Shown here one piece after another: positions 54,442-64,000 of a DNA stretch of 64,000 bases; the stretch's first letter is position 1; the number at the start of each line of letters is the position of its first letter. A program made the translations under genes and the position numbers. The stretch lies in assembly GCA_963931925.1 (NCBI GenBank), contig OZ007583.1, positions 16,810,548-16,874,547 of the forward strand, read 5' to 3'. The notes under the pieces were generated by a model. That model had not been told where the DNA came from and ran no database searches. It saw nothing but the letters and a program-made list of their open reading frames with translations. The DNA comes from Onchidella celtica (lineage: Eukaryota > Mollusca > Gastropoda > Systellommatophora > Onchidiidae).

Positions 54442-57400
54442 GTAAATATAATTTGAGAAAGAAAAATCGCACAGCTATCAGATTCTTTCCTTGATGTGGA
54501 TTCCTTTCATCTGATTCGGCAGAGCTATGAAAATGTGGTCGGAGCAATGTGGTCTAACAATAACAATAGATTAAACTGTTTTAATTTCACACTATTCTTT
54601 TTGTATAGACTCCATTAACTGAGAATCTCTCAAACTACAAACTCAAAAGTCAACAAGTCTTTAGGCCACCTTCAGGAAGTTTTGGAAATTAAACTGTTAA
54701 ATAACTTCTTTTGTACTCCACCTGTTGAATAATGCACATTCTTCTTAAAGAACAAGACTGACAAGGACAATGAGTTCATGATTTTGACAGACTGTCTTTG
54801 TCATTAAAAATGAATAATGTAGCCTATAGCATATATTAAATATCCCAGTATTTCATGTTGCTTTGGTAAATTCGCAACTAAAGTCATTGTAGGTCCAGAG
54901 TAATGATCTAATTACCATTTCAGATATGTGCAATGCGCAGCACATAAATAGAAAAGCAACAATAACCAATGGTTATTATAATATAAAACTGTAGGCTATT
55001 TTAACTTTCAAAAAAGAAAATGGATAAGTTTATTTATTACTGTAAATAAGTAATCAGACTAAAGAATAGTAGCATTTAAAGTCTCAAACGACAGAAAAAT
55101 GCAAGCTAAAACCAAGCCTCACAACATTTTCTGCCCACTGAAGTATATTATGCACTTTATGGTCTTTATTCTTTTCTTCTTTTTTTTAACATTTGTGTCA
55201 CTGACACAAACAATATGTGCCTGTAAATATGATTGTTATTCATGTATTGGAAAAGTTTCTCCCTCCTAAATAATTAAAACAGCCAGAGTGTCCTAAGACC
55301 CACAAGTTTTTCATTTAGAATGTATACTAATCTAGAAGCATGTATATATGTTTGTATGTTTGCTTTTGTTATCTGTCATTTTGTTTTTGGTTATTATCAT
55401 CTTGGCACAACACATCAATAGGCAATCTTGGAAGGTAGAAATGAAAATGTTTTTATTTCTACATGTATGAATGTCAGTTACATTACTGAGTAGCATACAT
55501 TAAAAATAAATGGAAGCTATATATTTACTCAGGCATTTCATTTTTTTTTTTTCCATCTCAGGTTTTTTTACTTTAACCTAATCAGCACTGCATATCAGGA
55601 TTGTAAAGGATGCCTTTAGAAATAAATAAAATGAATGAAAGTATAAACTTGGCCCATTTTGGAGCAATGCTTGTACATGAATGGGCACTTTCTGTTTATA
55701 GTGTGCATCTGATTAGTGGATTCAGAATGAAATAATCCATTTCAGCATGAGGCTAGGTGTGCATGCTACTTGTGGTCATAATGCAGTCATGTCTTAGTTT
55801 CACTGACTCTGCAATGGCCCCAGATCTGGCATGTGTGTGCATGCCCATTCATGCGCCTAGATTTTAAGAAATACAACATGATCAGGACATTACTGCAAAG
55901 CAAAATGTCGCATGTGCTCACATCGCCTAAGTGATGTTATTGTTTACCTTTTAATAGCTTTTCTTACTCACATCATTTTCTCTTTGCTGATATTTAGAGT
56001 GTCCATATACATATGCGAAGGGACCCAAAGAAAGGTGTGGTGAACAATCAAATTCTTGATTGGTCATTCAAGTTGGATGGCATTTTCAACAATGCAGACC
56101 AGGAAGTTGTATATGACACAGTGGCTACAGATATTGTCAATTCATCCTTAGATGGATATAATGGTGCGTTTTGATTACCTTTGAAAGTATGTTGCATAAC
56201 GTCACCAGAAAGCTGCAGTTTGCTGTAGTTTGCAATTTAAAGTTCATAGAAAATCTTGAGTATTGAATGAATTGATACTGATTAGTAAATCATTTGTGAC
56301 CTGTCACATGCAAACAGTATAAAAATGGAGGAGTGGGCACAGACTTACTGGCAGGAAGAGGGCCAAAGGTTACATTTTATTGATTTGGGGAATTTGAAAA
56401 TGCAACCATTTTTCTATCTTGTATAAGTTGTATGCAAGTTTCAAGCCTTAATTCAGTTGATAAATATAATCCTTTAAAAGCATTTTAATCATACATTTTT
56501 TTCACATGCTGTCTGAACTTATGCTTTTATTTTATTTTATTTTCACTTAAAAATACAGCTTCACTGGAATGCTACTTACAAAACCTTTGCTTTGTGTTGG
56601 TTTAGACACTGCCAACATATGAAATAACTATGATAATGAAATAATGATATTGTTGTAATATCGGCTAGAAATTTGAAAAATGCAGTGCTCTTTCATTCCG
56701 AAAAAAAGAAAAGAAAAGAATATCTCTATAATTTCTTTTGAAAATCTTACTTTTTTTTTTTATACTTCAGGAACACTGATGTGTTATGGACAGACGGGGT
56801 CTGGGAAAACATTCACAATGACAGGTGCAACAGAGAGCTACCGGCATCGTGGACTCATTCCAAGAGCAATCTCTCAGTTGTTTAAACATATTGAAGATAG
56901 GCTTGAGTATAGCATCACTGTGAGGTAAACATCAATATCGAGATTTGCTAAACCTGTTTTGTTTCAGCCAAAATATCTAAACAAACAAAAATCACTGTCA
57001 TTAAAAACTAAACAGTTTTAACTTTAAAGATCCACGTTCTTATATGATATGGGCCAATAGTTCTGAAAGGGAAAATGATAGAATATGGTCTTGGAACTTC
57101 CAATAAAGGACCAAATAGAATTCAGAATTTCATAGAGCCCAAATTCTTGGATGTCACCTGACAAACCAGTATCACTATGCACTGTTATTTTTGCATTTGG
57201 TTATGCCCTAAAATCTGTTTCACTTTCAGGGTATCATACTTGGAAATCTATAATGAGGGCATGTTTGACTTACTGGGCGCATTGCCTGACATTGCCTGGA
57301 ACTGCAACAAGGAACCCTATGCCACTCCAGACCCAATGGTGGTCACAGAGAATCAGGATGGTGTTTTTGTCAAAGGATTATCATGTCACCTAGCTCAGAA

Positions 57401-60400
57401 TGAAGAGGAAGCACTCAATCTGCTATTTGAGGTAAACATTTGGTAACCAAATCTTGTCCTAAATATTTAACTTCTTCACTATAATGTATACAGGGAGTGT
57501 GATGTGTGTACCGTGTATGTGTGCATGCATGCATGCAAATGTGTGTATTGGGGCATGAAGCCAAGAGTGGGAAAAGTAGGGGGGTGGGCAGTAACGTACA
57601 TTATGAGTACGTACTTTGTGAATGATCTCAAACCCAAATACAACATACAGCACTGCAGCTCATATGTTGTCAGTTCAGTAATTCTGTGACATCCTGGCTG
57701 ACAGTTAACATGATGGCACTGACTCTCAGAAAATTAGTCTGACAGATGGAGGCTGGCAGAGTCATGATCAGAAAAGAAATCTTGGGGTATTTTACCTCAT
57801 CGTGGTTCATTTTGTTGGCGTTTTTTTTTTTGTGCATTATCTTGGTTTTTTTATGGCAGATTCTGGTAGTTTCTAGAAAGTTGTCATCAACAATTTTTTA
57901 AGCTGCCTACCAAAATGTTTCACCAAATTCAACATTTTAACATTTTTTTATCTTAATTTTTTTACTACCAGGGTGAGACCAATCGCTCAATAGCCGCCCA
58001 TCAGCTGAACAAACAATCATCTAGATCTCACTGCATATTCACAGTTTATCTAGAGGTAAGTCAGCGTGTGAGATATTAGTTTTAGTGGTTATTTCATTTT
58101 TATCTGTAATTTGAATTTTGATACAGTATCAGTATTGCACATTGTGTCAAACTGGAGACATTGTATCAGTCATTTATTGTTCAAGTACAGGGTGTTCAGT
58201 AGCTATGAATGACAGTTATAAAAGTAACTTTTGTCTTACTGGTTGTTATCAACCAGTAAGACTCAGAAATGTAGTATCAATAACAACTCATAATCATACA
58301 TTAACTGTGGAAATTTTGGTTTATTATACTCGTCCAGAGCACAAGGTACGTGAAAGTCGCTTGGGGTCTAGTCATTGTTCCATTCTAGGGTTGCCAGGAG
58401 CTGAGGATACTCTGGAAGTTATGATTTTCACATTCCCCGTTACCTTTATATGATAATCATTGTAGTTTTCTCAAGTTGTCATTATGAATCTGAAATAAGG
58501 AAACATTTCAACTTTCTCAAAAAGGACTTTTGATGTAGATTAATTTTACAAGCTACATGACAAAAGGTCATTCATAATTATGCACTGTAGGCATTTAAGG
58601 GTTAACACACTGTATTTTGATATTGACATTGGATAATCCATTCTGGCAACAGTTAAGTCAAATGAAAGTATACACAGTCACTCATATTGTCTTTGATGAT
58701 GGCATTTCAAAAGAGTACCTCAAGACTATCAGATTAATCCAGTAATTTGTTTTTCTACTCCTGCTTATAGTCTAGGTCAAGAACTCAATCCAATGCAAAG
58801 TACACAGTGGCCAAGCTTAACTTTGTGGACTTGGCGGGCTCAGAAAGACTCAGCAAGTCAAAGGTGAGACTGAAAAAGCTAAAGGATGATTTGTAACAGC
58901 ATGAAGTTACACTCTGGTTTAGCAATGTAACCAAAGCTACTAGATACAATAAGATAAGACACTCCCTTCTATAAAATTAGTGCATACAGTTTGCACACTG
59001 ATTGGGGCATGGCGTGAAAAGAATGCTTGATATAATAATAAATTAATGATGCGGATTTGTTATACAGCCCTACTGCAACTAAAAAAAAAAAAAAATATCC
59101 AGTTTTCCTACAGCAATTGAAGTTATAATTACAAAGTAATCGCCTTCAATTAAGGCCTACAGTGATAGCTTAACAGAAAACAAAATTCAGTATTTCCCAT
59201 ATATTAGCTTTATAAAATGTTGCATTCTAGACATTCGCCAGTAGGTGGCTGTGCGAAATCTGTGCACGTTTAATGGGCTAGCTGTCTCATCTTACTGTCT
59301 CAAGCATCTTTGATGTAACTAAGATATGAAAACAGGGCAACAGCAATGAATGGGAAATATGTCACAGCCAACCAAGTTGAGGAGATCATTCAAAATGATG
59401 GTTTGGTCTCAAAATGTCAAATTGTTTAATTTTTACTAATTTAAATTATTATGTCTACTATGCTTTCAATTAACGGAAAAATGAAATTTAGTTCTAACCT
59501 TCTTCTTGGGCAGCTTCGACATGTTACCATTTCTGCACCATCACTTCACACATTATTTGTGAGTGGATCTGTTGAAATCTGGCTTAGGGTGAAAGACCAC
59601 ATTCCTGAGAAAACCCCCCCCAAACCCAACATTTTCTATAGAAAATAAGATTTTCTTATAATATGAAAAATTACCTGTTTTTCTGCATTCAGTTAAAATA
59701 TTGTGCTCTTAGAAATATTTTATTTTGATTCTTTAAAGAGGTATAAAAGTTCCACCGTTAGCAGCTTTTGTTAGATCCATCCACATTTTCAGAATTGGTA
59801 GCATTGTTCTTTCAACAAATAAACAAACAATAAATTATAAAAAGGAAGTTGTGTCACGGAACAGTATCATTGTGTTAGGAATACAGTCAGTGCTGAACCT
59901 GACTGGACCATTTACACATTGAACTTTAACCTGTACAGTGGTGATTGGCTTCATGTTTAAGTAACAGAAGTTGTTGAAAAACTGGTTGGGTCATGTAAGA
60001 CTTGTCACCAAGTTAGAAAGCTATTTTCATCACCACCACACAGGTTACTGCCACACCTTGCTGTAGCTGTGATACATGTTCTGGTTTTCCAGCTTTCTAA
60101 TGTGCTTCATCAATGCTTCTATTTTTCTCTTTCCCAAGTCGGAGGGCAAGACCAAGGAAGAGGCAATGTACATCAACAAGTCTCTGTCCTTCCTGGAGCA
60201 GGTGGTAGTCGCCTTAGCTTCCCGCACTCGGGACCACGTTCCATTTCGCCAGTCCAAGCTGACACATTACCTGAAGGACTCTATTGGTGGAAACTGCAAT
60301 ACTCTGCTGGTAGCCAACATGTGGGGAGAGAAACAACAGCTGGAAGAAACAGTCAGTAGTTACAGTCTTTGTTCATGTCATTCTTATTCCAACTTTTATC

Positions 60401-62977
60401 CCGGAATTTACACTCCATAGTTTGTTTCAGTCATTTCTCGATGTTCCAAGTTTTTTCAAGTAAGAGTTCAGGTTCGTTTACTCAGGACTTTGCATTCTTT
60501 AGATTATTTTTGTCACTTCTTAACATTCCAAGGTCCTGTGTAGTAAGAACTCACCTTTGTTTATTCAGAACGTTGCATTCTTTGCTTTAGTTTTGCCATT
60601 TCTCAACATTCCATCTTTTTACCAGTAAGAACTCACCTATTCCGAACTTTACATTCTATGGTTTATTTTTCTCAGTTCTCGATATTCCAAGTTTTTTCCA
60701 GTAAAAGCTCATCTTTGGTTTGCCAGAACTATGCATTCTTTAGTTTATATTTTTGTCATATTTCCTTTCAACTAGAATTTCATACTGATGCCGTTATGTT
60801 TGTTTTTCATTTATAGGTGTCCACCCTCAGATTTGCTACTCGCATGATGTGTGTTGCCAGTGAACCATGTGTCAACGAAGTCTACGATCCAGTGGTAGGA
60901 ACACAATTTGGTTAACTCTTAGGAATATATGTCATGCTTTGATATTATAATGCAAGTAAACTCTTACCAGACACCATCAGATTTGGTGTGACAAAGCTCC
61001 TGTTATGCCTTATGACTGGACCACATAGAATCAGCAGCAGTTGATATTTGTACTGACTAGTAACTCTTTTAGATCCTTATGCCGGTATACCAGAACAGTG
61101 CAAAACTTCCATTGTGGCCTCTGCTCCGCGACACTAGTGTGCAGGTAATCCTATCATTTAGTGCTGAAGACCTCAGGGTCTTCTTCAGCATTAAATTATA
61201 GCACCATCTACACCAGGTGGGACATGGCAGTATTTTGGTGGGGTGCTGGACCACAGAATGGGATGTTAGGATACATTATTGTGTACTAACATTATTCCAA
61301 AGTGGTGAGGCACACATTTTTTTTTAGAAAATTGAAGTGGGGAGTGGGACAAAGAAGGTTGAGAACCACCGATCTGCACCCTGATATCATGGGGCCAGGG
61401 ACAGATGTGAGAACCTGACAGGGTTAAAGTCGGTCAACACTGTACCCTTTTCATGCATGGCCAGATTTTCATAGTAATCAGTATTAAGGTCTGAGGGCTA
61501 CCTTGCCTGTATGACATTCTGCTGGAGTTAGTATTTACTTGTGCAGTTATATCAGGGGTGATGAAATCTTAAAATTTAAACTAGTCCGCAGGACTACTCC
61601 ACAGGAAAATCAGCTAGTCCGCAGAAATTTTTAGAATAGAACTGTTAGTCTCTCGACCTGGGCCTTGTCCATAGCGTTGGCCTTGTCCATTGAAGTCAAG
61701 CATTTCGCTGCCTCTGTGTCTGCTTTCTTCCTGTCACGGTTCTCCTCGCATGTTTTACTCCACGTGTATCCCGCAGACTTTTCATGAGTGTTCACACTTT
61801 CCAGTTTGAAAATCGCTGATCCGACCACAAATGGAGAGCTTTTCACTTTCCCCGTAGCAAAGCGTTGACAGAAAGTACAATACATTTTCTGTCCGTCGAA
61901 CTTCAGCCATGCCCGACGCTCGCCTGTCGACGCATTGACGTACCATGTTTCTTGAAAAGACCGGCTGCGTATTTTTTTATCATAATGACTGTCTCTGGAT
62001 TTCTTCTCCTCGTCAGTTTTTTTCTTTTTTGGCGGCGGGGCGTCACCAGATCGTGTTAGGAAGCGATCCATCTTAGATCTAGTCTAGAACAAGAAACTTA
62101 TTTGTAAGTCTGTGCGTAAAATCTGTCTGACCGAGACGGGAGGAGAGCTGATGCCCGACCTCATGGCGCCACTAAGCAGGAAACGGTCAAGCTTCGCCGC
62201 GATTTTAACATCGTCCGTCGGACCGGCAGTCGGCGCAAATTAGGTCGTCCGCGGAAAAGTTTAGTCGCCTGGGGCGAGCGGACTGGCGATTTCATCACCC
62301 CTGTATATTATAGAATTTCATAGGAAAGAGTAGTGACATGATACACAATGATCTGGTGAAAGCGCCCTCAATGTGAATGGCCATATTCTTGACAAAAAGG
62401 AGAAATATTTTCTATGCCAATTGAGATTTGCAAATAAAATAAAAAATTAGCCATTTTTATTCATTCAGTTAAAATATTTTGCTTGAAATCCTCTTAGAAG
62501 TATTTTATTTTGATTTTTTAAAGAGGTATAAACATTTCACCTCAAGCCTAATATCACCAGATCCACTCGCAAATAAGTTGCATTAACGTGTAAGCAAATT
62601 CCTGTTTTATAATATTTAAGTACCAGTGCATCATTTTAATGGCAGCAAGCTTTACTACATGGTGTACAGCAAGTCACTGATGTTAGGGTAAATGTGAATG
62701 AAGTGTGGCTGTTGTTGTTATTGTTGTTGTTACTGCATGCAGCATAAAAGTGTGTCATTTCGTTCTACCAATGCCATCAAATCAACAGATTGAAAGAGTG
62801 TTGTATCACAGTGATATACCAGAGTTGGTTTTGCTTCACAGCCGTTTGTTTGATACGTTTTATTTATTGAAATTTAATATTTTTAATTTTGCATCTATTT
62901 ATTTTAAGCTCCTAGTGAAGAAACTGCAACGGGAAATCCATCACTTGAAGTCAGAGCTTGCAATGCATGATACTTTG
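54346..62977 (+). CDS. KIF9: Kinesin-like protein KIF9 (N-terminal half, 9 exons, continues off window)
   Basis: Nine exons (54346-54441, 55998-56163, 56771-56924, 57230-57431, 57972-58055, 58771-58863, 60139-60351, 60817-60894, 62909-62977) all obey GT...AG and join in frame into 385 codons. The protein is a kinesin-9 motor: P-loop GQTGSGKT at 94-101, switch I NKQSSRSH at 219-226, switch II DLAGSE at 254-259, a YINKSLSFLEQ helix, HVPFRQSKLTHYLKDSIGGN and a neck-like STLRFATRM, then the start of a coiled coil. Kinesin-9 proteins are microtubule ATPases of motile cilia and flagella. The alignment to the vertebrate KIF9 motor, as I know it, is continuous with no missing segment. Vertebrate KIF9 is about 790 residues, so roughly the second half lies beyond the right edge. 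The start is the first in-frame ATG, ACAATGG. Confidence 0.93.
55998..56163 (+). CDS. KIF9: KIF9 exon 2
   Basis: Codons 33-88 (part), including GVVNNQ and DWSFKLDGIF. Acceptor TATTTAG|AGT; donor AATG|GTGCGT, phase 1. Confidence 0.92.
56771..56924 (+). CDS. KIF9: KIF9 exon 3
   Basis: Completes Gly88 and encodes the ATP-binding P-loop GQTGSGKT and the GATESYRHRGLIPRA segment specific to the kinesin-9 type. Acceptor CTTCAG|GA, donor GTGAG|GTAAAC, phase 2. Confidence 0.95.
57230..57431 (+). CDS. KIF9: KIF9 exon 4
   Basis: Codons 139-206, from VSYLEIYNEGMFDLL to EALNLLFE. Acceptor CTTTCAG|G; donor GAG|GTAAAC, phase 0. The insert around WNCNKEPYATPD is longer than I recall in vertebrate KIF9. Confidence 0.95.
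57972..58055 (+). CDS. KIF9: KIF9 exon 5
   Basis: Codons 207-234, GETNRSIAAHQLNKQSSRSH and on to VYLE; carries switch I, which senses the ATP gamma-phosphate. Acceptor CTACCAG, donor GAG|GTAAGT. Confidence 0.95.
58771..58863 (+). CDS. KIF9: KIF9 exon 6
   Basis: Codons 235-265 with the switch II sequence FVDLAGSERL. Acceptor CTTATAG, donor AAG|GTGAGA. Confidence 0.95.
59622..59790. repeat. Intronic repeat R7 in intron 6
   Basis: It shares CATTCAGTTAAAATATT, TATTTTATTTTGATT and TTTAAAGAGGTATAAA in order with 62395-62570 in intron 8, same orientation. Non-coding; class unknown. Confidence 0.7.
60139..60351 (+). CDS. KIF9: KIF9 exon 7
   Basis: Codons 266-336, SEGKTKEEAMYINKSLSFLE onward to the microtubule-binding alpha5 region. 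The acceptor is TTCCCAAG, an AAG rather than the commoner CAG or TAG; the donor is ACA|GTCAGT. Confidence 0.93.
60378..60775. repeat. Minisatellite in KIF9 intron 7
   Basis: Four to five diverged units of about 80 bp: the landmark CATTCTTTAG-like / TTTCTC(G/A)A(T/C)(G/A)TTCCA recurs at 60411, 60492, 60575, 60651 and 60733, with GTAAGAACTCACCT-type sequence in between. It fills nearly the whole intron. Confidence 0.82.
60817..60894 (+). CDS. KIF9: KIF9 exon 8
   Basis: Codons 337-362, VSTLRFATRMMCVASEPCVN to DPV, the end of the motor core. Acceptor TTATAG, donor GTG|GTAGGA. Confidence 0.93.
61553..62303 (-). mobile_element. hAT derivative in KIF9 intron 8
   Basis: Perfect 16-bp inverted ends CAGGGGTGATGAAATC bound a 751-bp element inserted antisense to KIF9. 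It retains the 5' part of a transposase-type gene (see next entry) but has only about 80 bp between that frame's stop and the far terminus, so the catalytic RNase-H-like domain is missing. The CAGGG ends are hAT-like. The flanking octamers (AGTTATAT and TATATTAT) do not match, so the target duplication is not recognisable. Confidence 0.8.
61631..62071 (-). pseudogene. N-terminal zinc-finger fragment of hAT-type transposase
   Basis: A 146-codon frame begins MDRFLTRSG, then a basic Lys-rich segment (PPPKKKK), then a zinc-finger-like unit with W-Y...WLKFDGQKMYCTFC (C-x2-C) and a later N-T-H-E-K-S-A. This layout resembles the TTF-type DNA-binding finger at the start of ZNF862-like and related hAT-derived proteins. 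There is no dimerisation or catalytic domain. It might still make a DNA-binding fragment, but nothing shows it is expressed. It lies in the intron of an oppositely transcribed gene. Confidence 0.65.
62395..62570. repeat. Intronic repeat R7 in intron 8
   Basis: Second copy of the intron 6 repeat at 59622-59790, placed just downstream of the hAT derivative. Confidence 0.7.
62909..62977 (+). CDS. KIF9: KIF9 exon 9
   Basis: Codons 363-385, LLVKKLQREIHHLKSELAMH then DTL, the start of the coiled coil that follows the motor in kinesin-9. The acceptor is ATTTTAAG (AAG), the donor TTG|GTCAGT. The frame stays open into the next, unseen exon. Confidence 0.88.
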
Positions 62978-64000
62978 GTCAGTAATTTAAACTGTGGTGT
63001 ATATGGAGCATTGTCTTCTTAGCAGTGCTTTCTCTCTCTAATTTGTCCTTTAGCCCTCTCCTGACTAAGATCTATAAATACTCTGCGGCCCCTCATTGAA
63101 AATTTTAAGATAAAAGAGATAACTCCACCAAAAAGAAATTCTACATGTAAGTGTTACAAAAAGATCATTACAGAGAATTGAATGCTATGACAGCCATGAA
63201 AGTTTTAATATAGCATAAAAAATGGCTGAACAAATATGCATCTCCAGCTGTGTCATGAAACATGAAAGTAGCTCAACCGTCACCAAACTTGAGCTTGAAC
63301 AACAAAAACCACAGTAAACTATTCTCTCAACTGTCCCTGCTCACAGAAATCTAACAATTTCCTTCTGGTTTTTACCAAAGTTTGTTTTAAAATCCTCACT
63401 GCCACATGATCTCGGCATTTCTTCTCGCAAAGCAAAAGTTCCATAACTGCATGGTAAAAACATTGCTACATTCAAGCAGACAGATCATGCTGTGTCAATC
63501 AGTACACATGTGTATGTTTGTGGTCAGGATAGGTTAACATAGACAAGGCAACGTTTACTTTTTTTTTCTGTGTTTGTGGAGAATTGTCCTAATCGCCACT
63601 TTTTCCATTCTCTTATTTGTCATTAACCGCCTTCTTTCATCTTGACTCTGCAGAATCATCCATTTTTGTTTTTTCATGTTAACTCTGCAACATATTTTCC
63701 ATGTTCTGTTAGTGTAGTATCATTTTTTTGTCAGCTCAAGTTAAATATAGTATTTTTATTTTGTTGATCATAATGTTATGAAAATTATGGAAATATGAAG
63801 ACAAGAATTTAAACTGAAAATGAAACAGAACCAATTCTTTAATGAGTTCGAAAGACAGTCTTATAGTCTTACAAACTTTGACAAAGTGAAGTACTTCAGC
63901 CAGTGGGTATTATTGATGTTCTAAAGTTGTCTGTATGGAAAAATAATTCTATTTATTAAATTTTTCACATTTATTCTTTTAATGAGCCATGAATTTATAT
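62978..64000 (+). other. KIF9 intron 9 (partial)
   Basis: AT-rich non-coding sequence from the exon 9 donor to the right edge; no further exon is recognisable. Confidence 0.55.

Noticed and set aside
61300-61375. hAT terminus GGTTGAGAACCACCG near 61360
   Set aside because: It resembles a hAT right end, but I could not find a convincing left partner or duplication.
61631-62071. Independent host zinc-finger gene inside KIF9
   Set aside because: The frame lies between perfect hAT-type inverted ends, so it is transposon-derived.

Overview
This is a repeat-dense stretch of an animal nuclear genome. The only host gene I can support is the 5' half of a kinesin-9 gene (KIF9) on the + strand from 54346 to the right edge. 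It has nine spliced exons joining into a 385-codon open frame with a complete kinesin motor domain. Introns, tRNA-derived SINEs, CR1/L2-type LINEs, hAT, piggyBac-like and mariner-like DNA elements, a Ty3/gypsy retrotransposon and very long (AG)n and poly-G tracts point to a metazoan. The overall texture resembles gastropod mollusc genomes, but that is an impression, not a demonstrated placement.

Layout. Positions 1-47,860 contain no recognisable host gene and are a mosaic of mobile-element debris: a solo LTR with a perfect 5-bp target duplication (4173-4949); two tRNA-derived SINEs; hAT-type elements with near-perfect 8-bp target duplications; MITEs nested in MITEs (12364-12829 and probably 38947-39325); a MITE family apparently flanked by 6-bp duplications (three copies); a 1.2-kb element with arrays of one motif inside both ends (34121-35323); and a 5'-truncated LINE on the minus strand (about 40780-42690) into which a second LINE 3' end has inserted. 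A 2.2-kb block at 17419-19694 is repeated in the same orientation at 35930-38112, where it sits between two 150-bp direct repeats. Positions 44971-47864 look low-copy and empty.

Positions 47865-52330 hold a complete, young Ty3/gypsy element: two 314-bp LTRs with two differences seen by eye, a perfect ACTGA target duplication, one 1221-codon gag-pol frame and a polypurine tract. It lacks a tRNA-type primer-binding site. The 18 nt between the LTR and the start codon are instead complementary to a stretch of the element's own LTR lying where the transcript should start, which suggests self-primed reverse transcription of the Tf1 kind.

Positions 52336-54345 are the KIF9 upstream region, and 54346-64000 is KIF9 itself. 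Its introns carry an 80-bp-period minisatellite (intron 7) and a 751-bp hAT derivative that keeps an N-terminal zinc-finger frame antisense to the gene (intron 8). KIF9 is a ciliary/flagellar kinesin; everything else here is selfish DNA and its remains.
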